A stretch of 64,000 nucleotides of DNA from Bradyrhizobium sp. sGM-13 (GTDB taxonomy: Bacteria > Pseudomonadota > Alphaproteobacteria > Rhizobiales > Xanthobacteraceae), in the NCBI RefSeq assembly GCF_018398875.1, contig NZ_JAGWDK010000011.1:186001-250000 (forward strand), given 5' to 3'. Numbering within the stretch: position 1 is the first letter of the stretch; the number at the start of each line of letters is the position of its first letter. This document shows, piece by piece, positions 28,084-37,248 of the stretch. The position numbers and the translations under genes are program-made. The notes under the pieces are model-generated. The model searched no databases, was not told the origin of the DNA, and worked only from the letters and a program-made list of their open reading frames with translations.

Positions 28084-28893
28084 ATGACACCGCAAGAACG
28101 CCAACTGATTGACGATCTTTTCGACCGTCTCGCCAAGCTGGAGACAGCCAAGCGCGATCCGGAGGCCATGTCCGCAATCATGGAGGGCCTGCGCAACGCA
28201 CCCAACGCGGTCTATGCGCTGGTGCAAACCGCGCTTGTGCAGGACGAGGCACTGAAGCGCGCCGACATGCGCATCCAGGAATTGGAAGCGGCGGCGGGCC
28301 AGCAAAACCAACCCGGCGGCTTTCTCGATTCGATGCGCGATGCGATCTTCGGGCAGAATCAGCAGCACGGCCAAAACCAGGGCTCCGTGCCCAACGTTCG
28401 CGCGCCCGATATGGGCAGCCGCCCGACATGGAACAGCGGTCAGGTGCTGCAGCAGACGCAGCCGCCCGGACAATATAACCAGCCGGCCTACGGCCAGCCC
28501 TCTGGCGCACAGCAGCCGCCGTTCGGCGGCGGTGGCGGCTCCTTCCTCGGAACGGCAGCGGCGGCCGCGGCCGGCGTGGTCGGCGGATCGCTGCTGGCCA
28601 ACAGCATTCGAGGGATGATGGGCGGCGGCAACCACCAGGCATTCGGCGACACGGCGAACCACAGCGGCGGTGTCGAAGACCGCAGGCCGTGGGGCGATCA
28701 GTCCGGCGGCGATCTCGCGCGCGAGGCCGGAATCAACGACATCGGGTCGTCGAGCCGACGCGCCGACAACAATGACGATAGTGGTTCGCGGCAGGGATTC
28801 TTTGATCAAGCCTCGCACGATGGAGGCGATGACATGGACCATGATGGCGATGGTTTTGACGGCGACGACGGCGGTGACGGCGATTACGCCTGA
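28084..28893 (+). CDS. DUF2076 domain protein
   Basis: The 269-residue protein has the conserved DUF2076 N-terminus (MTPQERQLIDDLFDRLAKLE, AVYALVQTALVQDEALKRAD, RIQELEAAAG). A Gln/Pro/Gly-rich linker follows, then a Gly/Ala hydrophobic segment (about residues 150-180), and the C-terminus is very rich in Asp and Gly (DGDGFDGDDGGDGDYA). GGGAGAGG precedes the ATG. Older annotations call such proteins periplasmic ligand-binding sensor proteins, but the N-terminus carries no signal peptide and function is not established. A strong terminator follows. Confidence 0.82.
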   Translation: MTPQERQLIDDLFDRLAKLETAKRDPEAMSAIMEGLRNAPNAVYALVQTALVQDEALKRADMRIQELEAAAGQQNQPGGFLDSMRDAIFGQNQQHGQNQGSVPNVRAPDMGSRPTWNSGQVLQQTQPPGQYNQPAYGQPSGAQQPPFGGGGGSFLGTAAAAAAGVVGGSLLANSIRGMMGGGNHQAFGDTANHSGGVEDRRPWGDQSGGDLAREAGINDIGSSSRRADNNDDSGSRQGFFDQASHDGGDDMDHDGDGFDGDDGGDGDYA

Positions 28894-28918
28894 GCCCACG
28901 CGAGCGCTGAAGCAACAA

Positions 28919-28948
28919 CGGCCGCCCAAACGGGCGGCCGTTTTTATT
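28919..28948 (+). terminator. rho-independent terminator of the DUF2076 gene
   Basis: A perfect 9-base stem (CGGCCGCCC with GGGCGGCCG) with an AAAC loop is followed by TTTTTATT. Confidence 0.92.
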
Positions 28949-28960
28949 CCACTCTGCCGT

Positions 28961-29078
28961 CGTCCCTGCGAACGCAGGGACCCATACTCCGCGGTCGTAA
29001 TTGTTGGGCGCGAGGGTCGACGGCTTGCTTCAACGACGTAGACCTGTGGTTATGGGTCCCTGCGTTCGCAGGGACGAC
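28961..29078. repeat. palindromic intergenic repeat, family A
   Basis: CGTCCCTGCGAACGCAGGGA at the left and TGTGGTTATGGGTCCCTGCG...GCAGGGACGAC at the right form nested hairpins. Its near-copy is at 20949-21067. It lies between convergent DUF2076 and L,D-transpeptidase genes. Confidence 0.85.
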
Positions 29079-29104
29079 ACCGTTTTCGCGGCCGTCCTGG
29101 AAAT

Positions 29105-29899
29105 TCAGATCACCACCACTTTCGCGCCGACGCCGACGCGGCCGTAGAGATCGATCACGTCTTCATTGCGCATGCGGATACAGCCGGACGAGACATTGGT
29201 GCCGATGGTCCAGGGCTCGTTGGAGCCGTGGATACGATAGAGCGACGACCCCAGATACATCGCGCGCGCGCCGAGCGGATTTTGCGGGCCGCCTTCCATG
29301 TGCCGCGGCAGATCGGGGCGGCGCGCCAGCATTTCCGGTGGCGGCGTCCAGGCTGGCCATTCCTTCTTCGCCGAGATCGTCTTGACGCCCGACCAGGTGA
29401 AGCCGGGACGACCGACGCCAACGCCGTAGCGCAACGCCTTGCCGTCGCCCTGCACCAGGAACAGGAACTTGTTCGGGGTGTCGATCACGATGGTGCCCGG
29501 GCTTTCCTTGCCGTGATACTCGACCAGCTGCTTTTCATATTTCGGATCGAGCCGGTGCTGCGCGGGGTCGAATGCTTCCTCTTCCTCGCGCCGCATCGAC
29601 TGCTGCGGATCCATTGGCGGCAGCAACGCGCGCCGCCCGCCATAGCCGTAATCCGGCTGCTGCTGATAGGCCGGCGCTTGTCGATAGCGCCCGCCCTGCG
29701 GCGCATCGCCAAACAGGAATTCGATGAAGCCGCCGCCCATGTTGGAGCGTTCGGCAGAGGCCATGCGCGCCGGCGCCGGTTGGCGGGCGTAGATCACGGT
29801 GGGCTCAGTCGATGATGAGGCGTCGATCGCTGCAGCCTCACTGGCGAAGCAAAGGCAAGACACGCTCGCGAAGAGCGCAACAAAGATTTTTCCGGACAT
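29105..29899 (-). CDS. L,D-transpeptidase (YkuD domain), exported
   Basis: The 264-residue protein has a signal peptide (MSGKIFVALFASVSCLCFAS, cleavage near EAAA). A Gln/Pro/Tyr-rich spacer (about residues 60-120) precedes a YkuD catalytic domain. The active site reads YRIHGSNEPWTIGTNVSSGC followed by IRMRNEDV, with the nucleophilic Cys and the preceding His. Such enzymes form 3-3 peptidoglycan cross-links or, in alphaproteobacteria, attach outer-membrane proteins to peptidoglycan. It is periplasmic, divergent from cheZ and alone in its transcription unit. Confidence 0.93.
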   Translation of the reverse strand: MSGKIFVALFASVSCLCFASEAAAIDASSSTEPTVIYARQPAPARMASAERSNMGGGFIEFLFGDAPQGGRYRQAPAYQQQPDYGYGGRRALLPPMDPQQSMRREEEEAFDPAQHRLDPKYEKQLVEYHGKESPGTIVIDTPNKFLFLVQGDGKALRYGVGVGRPGFTWSGVKTISAKKEWPAWTPPPEMLARRPDLPRHMEGGPQNPLGARAMYLGSSLYRIHGSNEPWTIGTNVSSGCIRMRNEDVIDLYGRVGVGAKVVVI

Positions 29900-30208
29900 C
29901 GACGTACTCTGTACTATTCGTCACTGCGGGTTCGCGGCGCGGCGGCGCGACGAACGCCGCTGCGCGCGATCAATACAAATCAAAACCTAATCGGTTTGGT
30001 AAACAGAAGCCGCGTTTCGATTCACCACGTCGGCAATCGCGCGCGGATTTGTCCGGTAGCGTTTATTTTGCGTGAACGCGGGCCCCTCATGGTTAATCGG
30101 TGGTGAGCGGCAGCGGGCAAAGCGCCAACGCGCGATATTGCGCCGTGAACCTGACGTTAAATCGCCATGGTTTAGAACACGCGGGCAATGAAGGGGTGGG
30201 AAAAACTC
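29900..30208. other. divergent intergenic region between the L,D-transpeptidase gene and cheZ
   Basis: About 309 bases without a credible gene. It must hold the promoters for both divergent genes, but no promoter boxes or operator stood out, only short GC-rich inverted stretches near 29930-29960. Confidence 0.5.
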
Positions 30209-30979
30209 ATGTCGGTAAATCGCAAACGTTTTCGTATCGAAGCCATTCTGGGCGATGCGCCAATTGTCATGCCTACAGAAGGCGGCGAGATCGGCCCGAT
30301 GCATCGCGAGATCATGGCCGAGCTGCGCGCGATCCGGTCACAGATGGCCGGCTTCGGCCACGCCCGCGCCGCTTCGACCGAGAGCGCGGACATTATCCGC
30401 GAAGTCGCCGAATCCCACGCGCTTCTGGAAACCTATCGTGCGCAGATCGAGCAGTGCGAGAAGCTGAAGGTCGAGCTCGACCTCATTCACGACGCCATCA
30501 ACCGCACCAAGCGCGAAATCGCCACCCTGCACGGCAAGAGCTTTGACGGCCAGGAAATGGCCAAGGTCAACGGCGAACTCGGCGCCGTCGTCGGCGGTAC
30601 CGAACAGGCCACCCAGCAGATTCTGGAAGCCACCGAAGCGATCGATCAGGCGGCGACCGCGCTTTCCAAGAACATTTCTCCGGACCAGCAGAAGCTGCTC
30701 AGCGAAGATATCCAGGAACGCGTCGTCTCGATTTTCGAGGCCTGCAATTTCCAGGACCTCACCGGCCAGCGCATCAGCAAGGTCATGAACACGATGAAGT
30801 TCATCGAACAGCACATCGTCGAGATGATGGAAATCTGGGGTGGCGTCGATGCCATCAAGGCGCACGCACCCCCGATGGTCGATACCCGCGAGGGCGATGC
30901 CAAGCTGCTCAACGGCCCGAAGATGGACGGCGACGACGGTCACGCCTCGCAGAACGACATCGACGCCCTGTTCGATTGA
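30209..30979 (+). CDS. cheZ: chemotaxis protein phosphatase CheZ
   Basis: The 256-residue, largely helical CheZ dephosphorylates phospho-CheY. The catalytic region FQDLTGQRISKVMNTMKFIE is intact, including the Asp and Gln of DLTGQ. A long hairpin region rich in heptads precedes it. The C-terminus, ASQNDIDALFD, resembles the CheY-binding FliM N-terminal peptide (SQAEIDALL). The start at MSVNRKRF has GGTGGG upstream; the ATG at 30188 adds seven unlikely residues. No other chemotaxis gene lies in the window, so it is an orphan copy. Confidence 0.92.
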   Translation: MSVNRKRFRIEAILGDAPIVMPTEGGEIGPMHREIMAELRAIRSQMAGFGHARAASTESADIIREVAESHALLETYRAQIEQCEKLKVELDLIHDAINRTKREIATLHGKSFDGQEMAKVNGELGAVVGGTEQATQQILEATEAIDQAATALSKNISPDQQKLLSEDIQERVVSIFEACNFQDLTGQRISKVMNTMKFIEQHIVEMMEIWGGVDAIKAHAPPMVDTREGDAKLLNGPKMDGDDGHASQNDIDALFD

Positions 30980-31009
30980 TCGGGCTAGTTAACGCGCGCT
31001 AAACAAAAC

Positions 31010-31034
31010 GCCGGCAGCGATGCCGGCATTTTTT
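31010..31034 (+). terminator. rho-independent terminator of cheZ
   Basis: A GCCGGCA / TGCCGGC stem with a GCGA loop is followed by ATTTTTTT, 30 bases past the cheZ stop. Confidence 0.92.
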
Positions 31035-31050
31035 TGTTGTTTGTTACGAT

Positions 31051-31153
31051 GTCATTCCGAGGCGATGCGAAGCATCGAACAATGGTGCGCAATTGCGCAC
31101 CTGAGAATCTCGAGATTCCGGGTCTGGTGCTAACGCACCATCCCGGAATGACG
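31051..31153. repeat. palindromic intergenic repeat, family C
   Basis: GTCATTCCGAGGCGATGCGA at the left, TCTCGAGATTCCGGGTCTGG in the centre and CATCCCGGAATGACG at the right. The copy at 51204-51285 lacks the internal GGTGCGCAATTGCGCACC hairpin seen here, so this copy carries an extra nested palindrome. Confidence 0.8.
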
Positions 31154-31170
31154 CCGCCTAGTCCGTTGCA

Positions 31171-31677
31171 TCACGCCCGCGGCGCGCAGCGGACATAGAC
31201 CATGTTGCCATAACGGACCGCGGCATCCTTTTCGATGAAGCGGGTGACCATGACGCGGCCGTCGAACGAGACGATCTCGCGGTCCTGGTCGCCGCCGGCC
31301 GGGCCGGGCGGGCCGATATAGTTCTTGCCGCTCGGACTGCCCTTGAGGCGCAGTTCCTGCGGCGTCGCCTGATCGGCCAGATGCATGACCACGCCGCCAT
31401 TGGCGCCGGCGCCGATCACGTAGGGCTGCTTGCACTGCCCTCGCGCAGCGGCCTCGGTGCGGGCGCGGTCATTGGGATTCTGAAACGAGGCAAGGCCCCA
31501 GCGGCCGACGATCTCGTCGGCGCGGACGGTTGCCGGCATTTCCGGCGCGACCTCGGGCTCGGGCGGCGGACTGGATGACAGCGACGGCAGGCTCGTGCTG
31601 CACGCCGCCAGCAAGATCGAAAGCGCCGACGCGATCGCCAGATTGGCAACCGTACGCGCATTACGTGAGCTGATCAT
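31171..31677 (-). CDS. outer-membrane or periplasmic lipoprotein of unknown function
   Basis: The 168-residue protein has a lipobox: ALSILLAACSTSLPS near residue 20 (LAAC, Cys +1). A Pro/Ser-rich linker leads to a domain with EIVGRWGLASFQNPNDRART, GQCKQPYVIGAGANGGVVMH, IVSFDGRVMVTRFIEKDAAV and MVYVRCAPRA, with one Cys pair. GGGGGA lies 6 bases before the ATG at 31677. It is divergent from groES, whose regulatory region it shares. No characterised family is recognised. Confidence 0.78.
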   Translation of the reverse strand: MISSRNARTVANLAIASALSILLAACSTSLPSLSSSPPPEPEVAPEMPATVRADEIVGRWGLASFQNPNDRARTEAAARGQCKQPYVIGAGANGGVVMHLADQATPQELRLKGSPSGKNYIGPPGPAGGDQDREIVSFDGRVMVTRFIEKDAAVRYGNMVYVRCAPRA

Positions 31678-31831
31678 CGCATTCCCCCGAGCAATCACTT
31701 GGCCGCTCCCGTCAAGCAGCCAACCGCAAAAATCCTGCCGGAGCAATGACGTCATGACGCCGCTGCACCGATTTGGTTTCCGAAGCATCATCCTATATTG
31801 GCCTCACCAAGGCTTTAATCTCCTTGTTTGC

Positions 31832-31860
31832 TTGACAGGATCGGCGCCAAGCCATATTCC
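31832..31860 (+). promoter_or_regulatory. sigma-70 type promoter of groES-groEL
   Basis: TTGACA at 31832-31837, a 17-base spacer and TATTCC at 31855-31860. The predicted transcription start falls just before or in the CIRCE element at 31873-31899. Confidence 0.85.
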
Positions 31861-31872
31861 CCGGCCCCACGT

Positions 31873-31899
31873 TTAGCACTCAAATACAACGATTGCTAA
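31873..31899 (+). promoter_or_regulatory. CIRCE operator (HrcA binding site)
   Basis: TTAGCACTC-N9-GATTGCTAA differs at one base from the CIRCE consensus (TTAGCACTC-N9-GAGTGCTAA). Its place just downstream of the -10 box is the usual one for HrcA repression of groESL, with relief upon heat shock. Confidence 0.93.
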
Positions 31900-32011
31900 G
31901 GGTTGTGCTGCCCCGCCCCGGGGCGGCGACGAATACCGGCATTCCGAGCCATTTTCGAGTGGTACAGACCCGAAACCTAAGCCTCCCAGAGGAACTTCAA
32001 GAGGAGACATC

Positions 32012-32308
32012 ATGGCTAAAACCAAATTCCGTCCGCTGCACGACCGCGTCGTGGTCAAGCGCATCGATGCCGAGGAGAAGACCAAGGGTGGCATCATCAT
32101 TCCCGACAGCGCCAAGGAAAAGCCGTCGCAGGGCGAAGTCACCGCCGTGGGCCCGGGCGGCCGCGACGAGGCCGGCAAGCTGATTCCCATCGACGTCAAG
32201 GTCGGCGACCGCGTGCTGTTCGGCAAATGGTCGGGCACCGAGGTCAAGCTCGATGGCGAGGAACTCCTGATCATGAAGGAGTCCGACATCATGGGCGTGC
32301 TGGCGTAA
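32012..32308 (+). CDS. groES: co-chaperonin GroES
   Basis: The 98-residue GroES forms the heptameric lid of the GroEL chamber. Seen are FRPLHDRVVVKRIDAEEKTK, the mobile loop KTKGGIIIPDSAKEKPSQG with GGIII, and GDRVLFGKWSGTEVKLDGEE. AGAGGAG lies 5 bases before the ATG. It is the first gene of the HrcA/CIRCE-controlled operon. The distance to groEL (308 bases) is much longer than usual because a repeat lies between them. Confidence 0.98.
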   Translation: MAKTKFRPLHDRVVVKRIDAEEKTKGGIIIPDSAKEKPSQGEVTAVGPGGRDEAGKLIPIDVKVGDRVLFGKWSGTEVKLDGEELLIMKESDIMGVLA

Positions 32309-32363
32309 GTCGAACCTATAGCCGCCGCGCACAGTCCTCGGCGTAGTCGCTTCTTCCCTTCTC

Positions 32364-32562
32364 CCATTGAAGTCGGATTTATCCGACTTCGACAAAGTTA
32401 AGATGCCCAACTCGGGTAAATCCGAGTTGGGGTGGGAGAAGGTGGCGCGCAAAGCGCGCCGGATGAGGGGTCTCCATCCGCGGAGACAGACCCCTCACCC
32501 ATCTCGAATGAGCTCTCGCTCATTCGATTCACCCTCTCCCACAAGGGGAGCGGGGAAGAAGG
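32364..32562. repeat. nested palindromic repeat between groES and groEL (family G)
   Basis: Two perfect hairpins, GAAGTCGGAT-TT-ATCCGACTTC (32369-32390) and CCCAACTCGG-N6-CCGAGTTGGG (32406-32431), sit inside CTCCCA / TGGGAG arms. They are followed by the GGTGGCGCG...CGGATGAGGGG and CCCCTCACCC...CACCCTCTCCC arms of the G family seen at 45632-45749 and 47917-48104. A hairpin of 32494-32528 type (TCGAATGAG / CTCATTCGA) is nested in the right half. Confidence 0.85.
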
Positions 32563-32616
32563 CCCGGCGATGACAGGCGGCAAGCAACCGTACCCATCCA
32601 TTCAGGAGTCCAAACA

Positions 32617-34263
<1,647 letters not shown>

Positions 34264-34293
34264 GCCCCGCCCCTTCCCACGCCAACCAATCGA

Positions 34294-34320
34294 AGGCCGC
34301 CTCCGGGCGGCTTTCTTTTT
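34294..34320 (+). terminator. rho-independent terminator of groESL
   Basis: A GCCGCC / GGCGGC stem with a TCCG loop is followed by TTTCTTTTT, about 30 bases past the groEL stop. Confidence 0.93.
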
Positions 34321-34599
34321 GCGAAGACACCGAGATGGCGACGGCCGGCCACGGCAACCTACAGGGCCAAGCGTTATCCAGGCACACTAGTAGGACTCCC
34401 TCCCCCTTGCGGAGGAGGGAACCCCTCCGCCGGTGCGTACCTGACTAGTGCTAGCGAGCAGCCGTGATGCAATGCGGTGAGCACGCTCGTCAGGCTCGCT
34501 TTGCGCGCGTAAGCCTCGTCACGGCCTTCTTTTTGGCCGAAGCTACTGAGGTTTGCTACCTAGGGCGTCTTCCGATTCTGTGGTCTCAGGGAACTTCAC
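34321..34599. other. intergenic region, partial G-type hairpin
   Basis: There is no credible gene. A CTCCCTCCCCCTTGCGGAGG hairpin-like stretch at 34396-34420 resembles the arms of the G family. It is bracketed by near-inverted GCACACTAGT (34382-34391) and ACTAGTGC motifs (around 34443-34450). Confidence 0.5.
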
Positions 34600-35799
34600 A
34601 TGCGCGCGCTCCCTCTTCTCCTGCTCGGTCTGGTGATGGCCTCCCCTCACCTCGCCTTCGCTCAAATGAAACTCCCCTCCAAGACCGCGCCGGGCGCGAC
34701 CGAGACGCGTTATTTCACTGCGATCGACGGGCTGATGGACGGCAATGCCGATGTCATTCTGAAGGAAACCCGCCAGGGCAAGAACGTGACCGCTGCTACG
34801 CTGGACGTCTGCTACCCCGCCGCGAAGGGTGCCGACCGCAAGGACCGCTTCGTCGCCAACCTCGCCGTCAGCGGCCAGAACCTGACCGGCACCACGCAGA
34901 GCCTCGGTGACAAGCTGCCGGTTACCGTCAAGCTGTTGCGCAAGCCAGTCGGCGACACCTTCGAATTCCGCGGTCAGATCAGCATCGGCCAGACCGTGAC
35001 CGAAGTGACCTCGACCGACAATTCCGATCTCAGCGAGAAGGAATTTTTGGACCTCCAAACCAGCGACGACGGCATCACGCCGGCGCCGAAGGATTTTACC
35101 GACGTCTCGCCGGAAGCGATCGGCGTGCGGGTCAAGCTCGACGCCGCGCTGGATTTCCTCAAGAGCTTGAAGGGAGAGGCCGTCGAAGTCGGGCTTTCCA
35201 GCCTTTCGATCTCCTGCGATGCGCTGCGCGCCGGCGAGCAGACCATCAATCTGACGGCCGATCCGGAGCGCGCCGCAGCGCTGATCGCGAAGGCGAAGTC
35301 GATGCCCGGCGTGGTCGCCGCGGGATGGACGAGTGGCAGCATCGAAATGGACCGCTCCATCCGCTTTGCAGCGGCCGATTGGCGCGATGGCGACAAGATC
35401 AACAGGGAGAAGATCGCGTCCGCCATTTCAGGCGTGCTCGCAAAAACGCTTGGCGCCAAGCCCGCAGGCAGCGAGTGGGACGCCAACACCGGAAAACTGA
35501 CTCTGAGCTTCACGCGGCCGAGCCCGATCTATCCCGCGCTCGCGCTGACCGAAACTGTCGAGGTCACCGCGCTGGTCTCGCCGGATAAGCCGGGCGCCAC
35601 CGATCGGCTGATGCTGTGGATCTCGAGCCCGGTGATCACGACCGCAGATGAAGGCCCCGGCCCAAAACTGAATTTGTCGGAAGAATCCACCGGCGACGAG
35701 GAAGGCGGCGAGCCGAAGGACGACAATGGTTCGGTCGAGGCGCTGGCGAAAGAGTTCAAGGGCCAACGCTGGGACGCCGACAAGTCGGTGTGGAAATAG
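34600..35799 (+). CDS. large exported protein of unknown function
   Basis: The 399-residue protein has a Sec signal peptide (MRALPLLLLGLVMASPHLAF, cleavage near AFAQ). The mature part has no recognised domain: TRYFTAIDGLMDGNADVILK near the start, CYPAAKGADRKDRFV, a beta-rich middle (VTVKLLRKPVGDTFEFRG), and a C-terminal half with TLSFTRPSPIYPALALTETV. The C-terminus is acidic (STGDEEGGEPKDDNG) with a final KEFKGQRWDADKSVWK. It is a single gene with groEL upstream. A periplasmic location is likely; function is not assigned. Confidence 0.75.
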   Translation: MRALPLLLLGLVMASPHLAFAQMKLPSKTAPGATETRYFTAIDGLMDGNADVILKETRQGKNVTAATLDVCYPAAKGADRKDRFVANLAVSGQNLTGTTQSLGDKLPVTVKLLRKPVGDTFEFRGQISIGQTVTEVTSTDNSDLSEKEFLDLQTSDDGITPAPKDFTDVSPEAIGVRVKLDAALDFLKSLKGEAVEVGLSSLSISCDALRAGEQTINLTADPERAAALIAKAKSMPGVVAAGWTSGSIEMDRSIRFAAADWRDGDKINREKIASAISGVLAKTLGAKPAGSEWDANTGKLTLSFTRPSPIYPALALTETVEVTALVSPDKPGATDRLMLWISSPVITTADEGPGPKLNLSEESTGDEEGGEPKDDNGSVEALAKEFKGQRWDADKSVWK

Positions 35800-35910
35800 G
35801 GCGGTGCCGAGTATCAGAAGTGCGTGACGGTATTAACCGCTTCACGCCCCAGTAACGATGATTTCGCGCCGTATCTGAGCCCCTACGGGTCACCGCTCGA
35901 AACTAGCCGG

Positions 35911-36381
35911 CTACCTCGGGGTTGATGGCATGGCCGAGGAATGGTGGTCGACGATCAGCCAACGCTGGCCGTTCTTGACATAGGTGAAGCTGTAGCGCGC
36001 GGGCAAGGTCTTCGTCTCGCCATCCTTCACATAAGAAAACGTGTAGTAGCCGGTATTGACTGCTGCATTCCCGTACACGCGGATGAGTTGATCGCCGAAG
36101 GTGACCTTGAGGCTGGGCAGAACCTTGAAGGCGCCTACGAAATAGTCTCGTAGCGCCGCCCGGTCGGAGCGCACGGTCGGCGACAGTGTGCCCCAGAGCA
36201 CGGCGTCGTCCGAATAGAGCGGCAGCACCTTTTCGGGATCGCCTTCGCCAAGAGCCTGGCCCCATCCCGAGGTCGCCGCCGCCACTTCCGCTTTCGGCTC
36301 GGCTGAGGCGCCTAGGCCAAACGGCAACACCACCATGCACAGGGCAAGTGCTGCGTTCGCCAGTTTTGGAGAAGATTGCAT
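35911..36381 (-). CDS. exported SnoaL-like/DUF4440 domain protein (SgcJ/EcaC type)
   Basis: The 156-residue protein has a signal peptide (MQSSPKLANAALALCMVVLP, cleavage near SAEP). The single NTF2-like domain begins TSGWGQALGEGDPEKVLPLY with SDDAVLWGTLSPTVRSDRAA, and has FKVLPSLKVTFGDQLIRVYG, YYTFSYVKDGETKTLPARYS and WLIVDHHSSAMP. It matches the SgcJ/EcaC branch of DUF4440, which is often annotated as an oxidoreductase without solid proof. AGGGAGG lies 5 bases before the ATG. The upstream cupin gene on the same strand is 68 bases away. Confidence 0.8.
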   Translation of the reverse strand: MQSSPKLANAALALCMVVLPFGLGASAEPKAEVAAATSGWGQALGEGDPEKVLPLYSDDAVLWGTLSPTVRSDRAALRDYFVGAFKVLPSLKVTFGDQLIRVYGNAAVNTGYYTFSYVKDGETKTLPARYSFTYVKNGQRWLIVDHHSSAMPSTPR

Positions 36382-36449
36382 GACATCCTCCCTTGCGAAT
36401 ACCGTGCAGACAAGTGTCCGCTTGAGGCGGCCTCTTGCAATGCAAGCGG

Positions 36450-36908
36450 CTACTGTTTGCGCGGATCGTCAGCCGGATTGACGTAATCGATGCCACCAGG
36501 GCCGATAAATTGGACTTGAAGTATCCCTTCCTCGTTTCCGGTCCAGGCATAGTGCGGGTGTCTTGCGGGATACACCCATAGCGAGCCTGGCTTCAGGAGA
36601 TCACCCTTCTTTTCGAATTTTTCACCATGGCTGCTGCCGACGTCACCGCTTATGACTGTGACAACTTCGGAATAGGGATGCGTATGCGGAGGCATCTGGA
36701 AGTTAGGTGGAAACTTGATGCGCAAGACGACAACCTCGCCCGCTTTCGTCGGATCACCGACCAGGGTCGCAATCTGAACGCCCTTCGGAAAGGCTGGAGT
36801 ATCCTTCCAGGTGAGCGTATCGGGCATCACCCGGACCTCAGTATTTTGGGCTATTGCCGGAATGGAGAGCGCAATCAAGCCGGTCGCCGTTAGCAGCAAC
36901 TTTTTCAT
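36450..36908 (-). CDS. exported cupin-domain protein
   Basis: The 152-residue protein has a signal peptide (MKKLLLTATGLIALSIPAIA, cleavage after AQ). The conserved cupin has FPPNFQMPPHTHPYSEVVTV in the first motif (HTH with metal-binding His and Glu) and GSLWVYPARHPHYAWTG in the second (two His). A single metal-bound barrel in the periplasm is expected; substrate unknown. GGAGGAAA lies 5 bases before the ATG, and the DUF4440-type gene lies downstream on the same strand, so both may be transcribed together. Confidence 0.82.
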   Translation of the reverse strand: MKKLLLTATGLIALSIPAIAQNTEVRVMPDTLTWKDTPAFPKGVQIATLVGDPTKAGEVVVLRIKFPPNFQMPPHTHPYSEVVTVISGDVGSSHGEKFEKKGDLLKPGSLWVYPARHPHYAWTGNEEGILQVQFIGPGGIDYVNPADDPRKQ

Positions 36909-37248
36909 GCGAGTTTCCTCCCAAGCTGTATGCAGCAAGAGACGCAAATCGCAATGGGCGGTCAGGTATGGGAACTGGAGTGAAGCCTCGCGCCACAACG
37001 TTGCGTGCGTCACACCAGAAAAACTACATCATCAACGAAGGGCGAACCACAAGTCAGAAATGCTGACTTAATAGGCTGCCAAAGAGGTCGGTGTGCGCTT
37101 TGGGTCCTTCGCGTCTTAGGATTCGACGCTAATGACCCGGACGAACATCTTCTGTCAACCGAGCTCGTGCAGCACTTCGTTCGCCAGGTTGTTAAGACTC
37201 GATTCAGTTTAAAGGAACATCATCGGCTAGCCGAACCTGGGTCACACC
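36909..37248. other. intergenic region upstream of the cupin gene and the 37249 gene
   Basis: About 340 bases without a credible gene. It holds AAGTCAG-N5-CTGACTT, a perfect 7-base inverted repeat at 37051-37069 of unknown role, and appears less GC-rich than its surroundings. No family repeat was recognised. Confidence 0.5.

Noticed and set aside
31051..31153. CRISPR-like array
   Set aside because: Only one unit is present, without regular spacers or cas genes.
34321..34599. tRNA or small RNA gene
   Set aside because: No cloverleaf or CCA end was found; the hairpin fits the G family repeat better.
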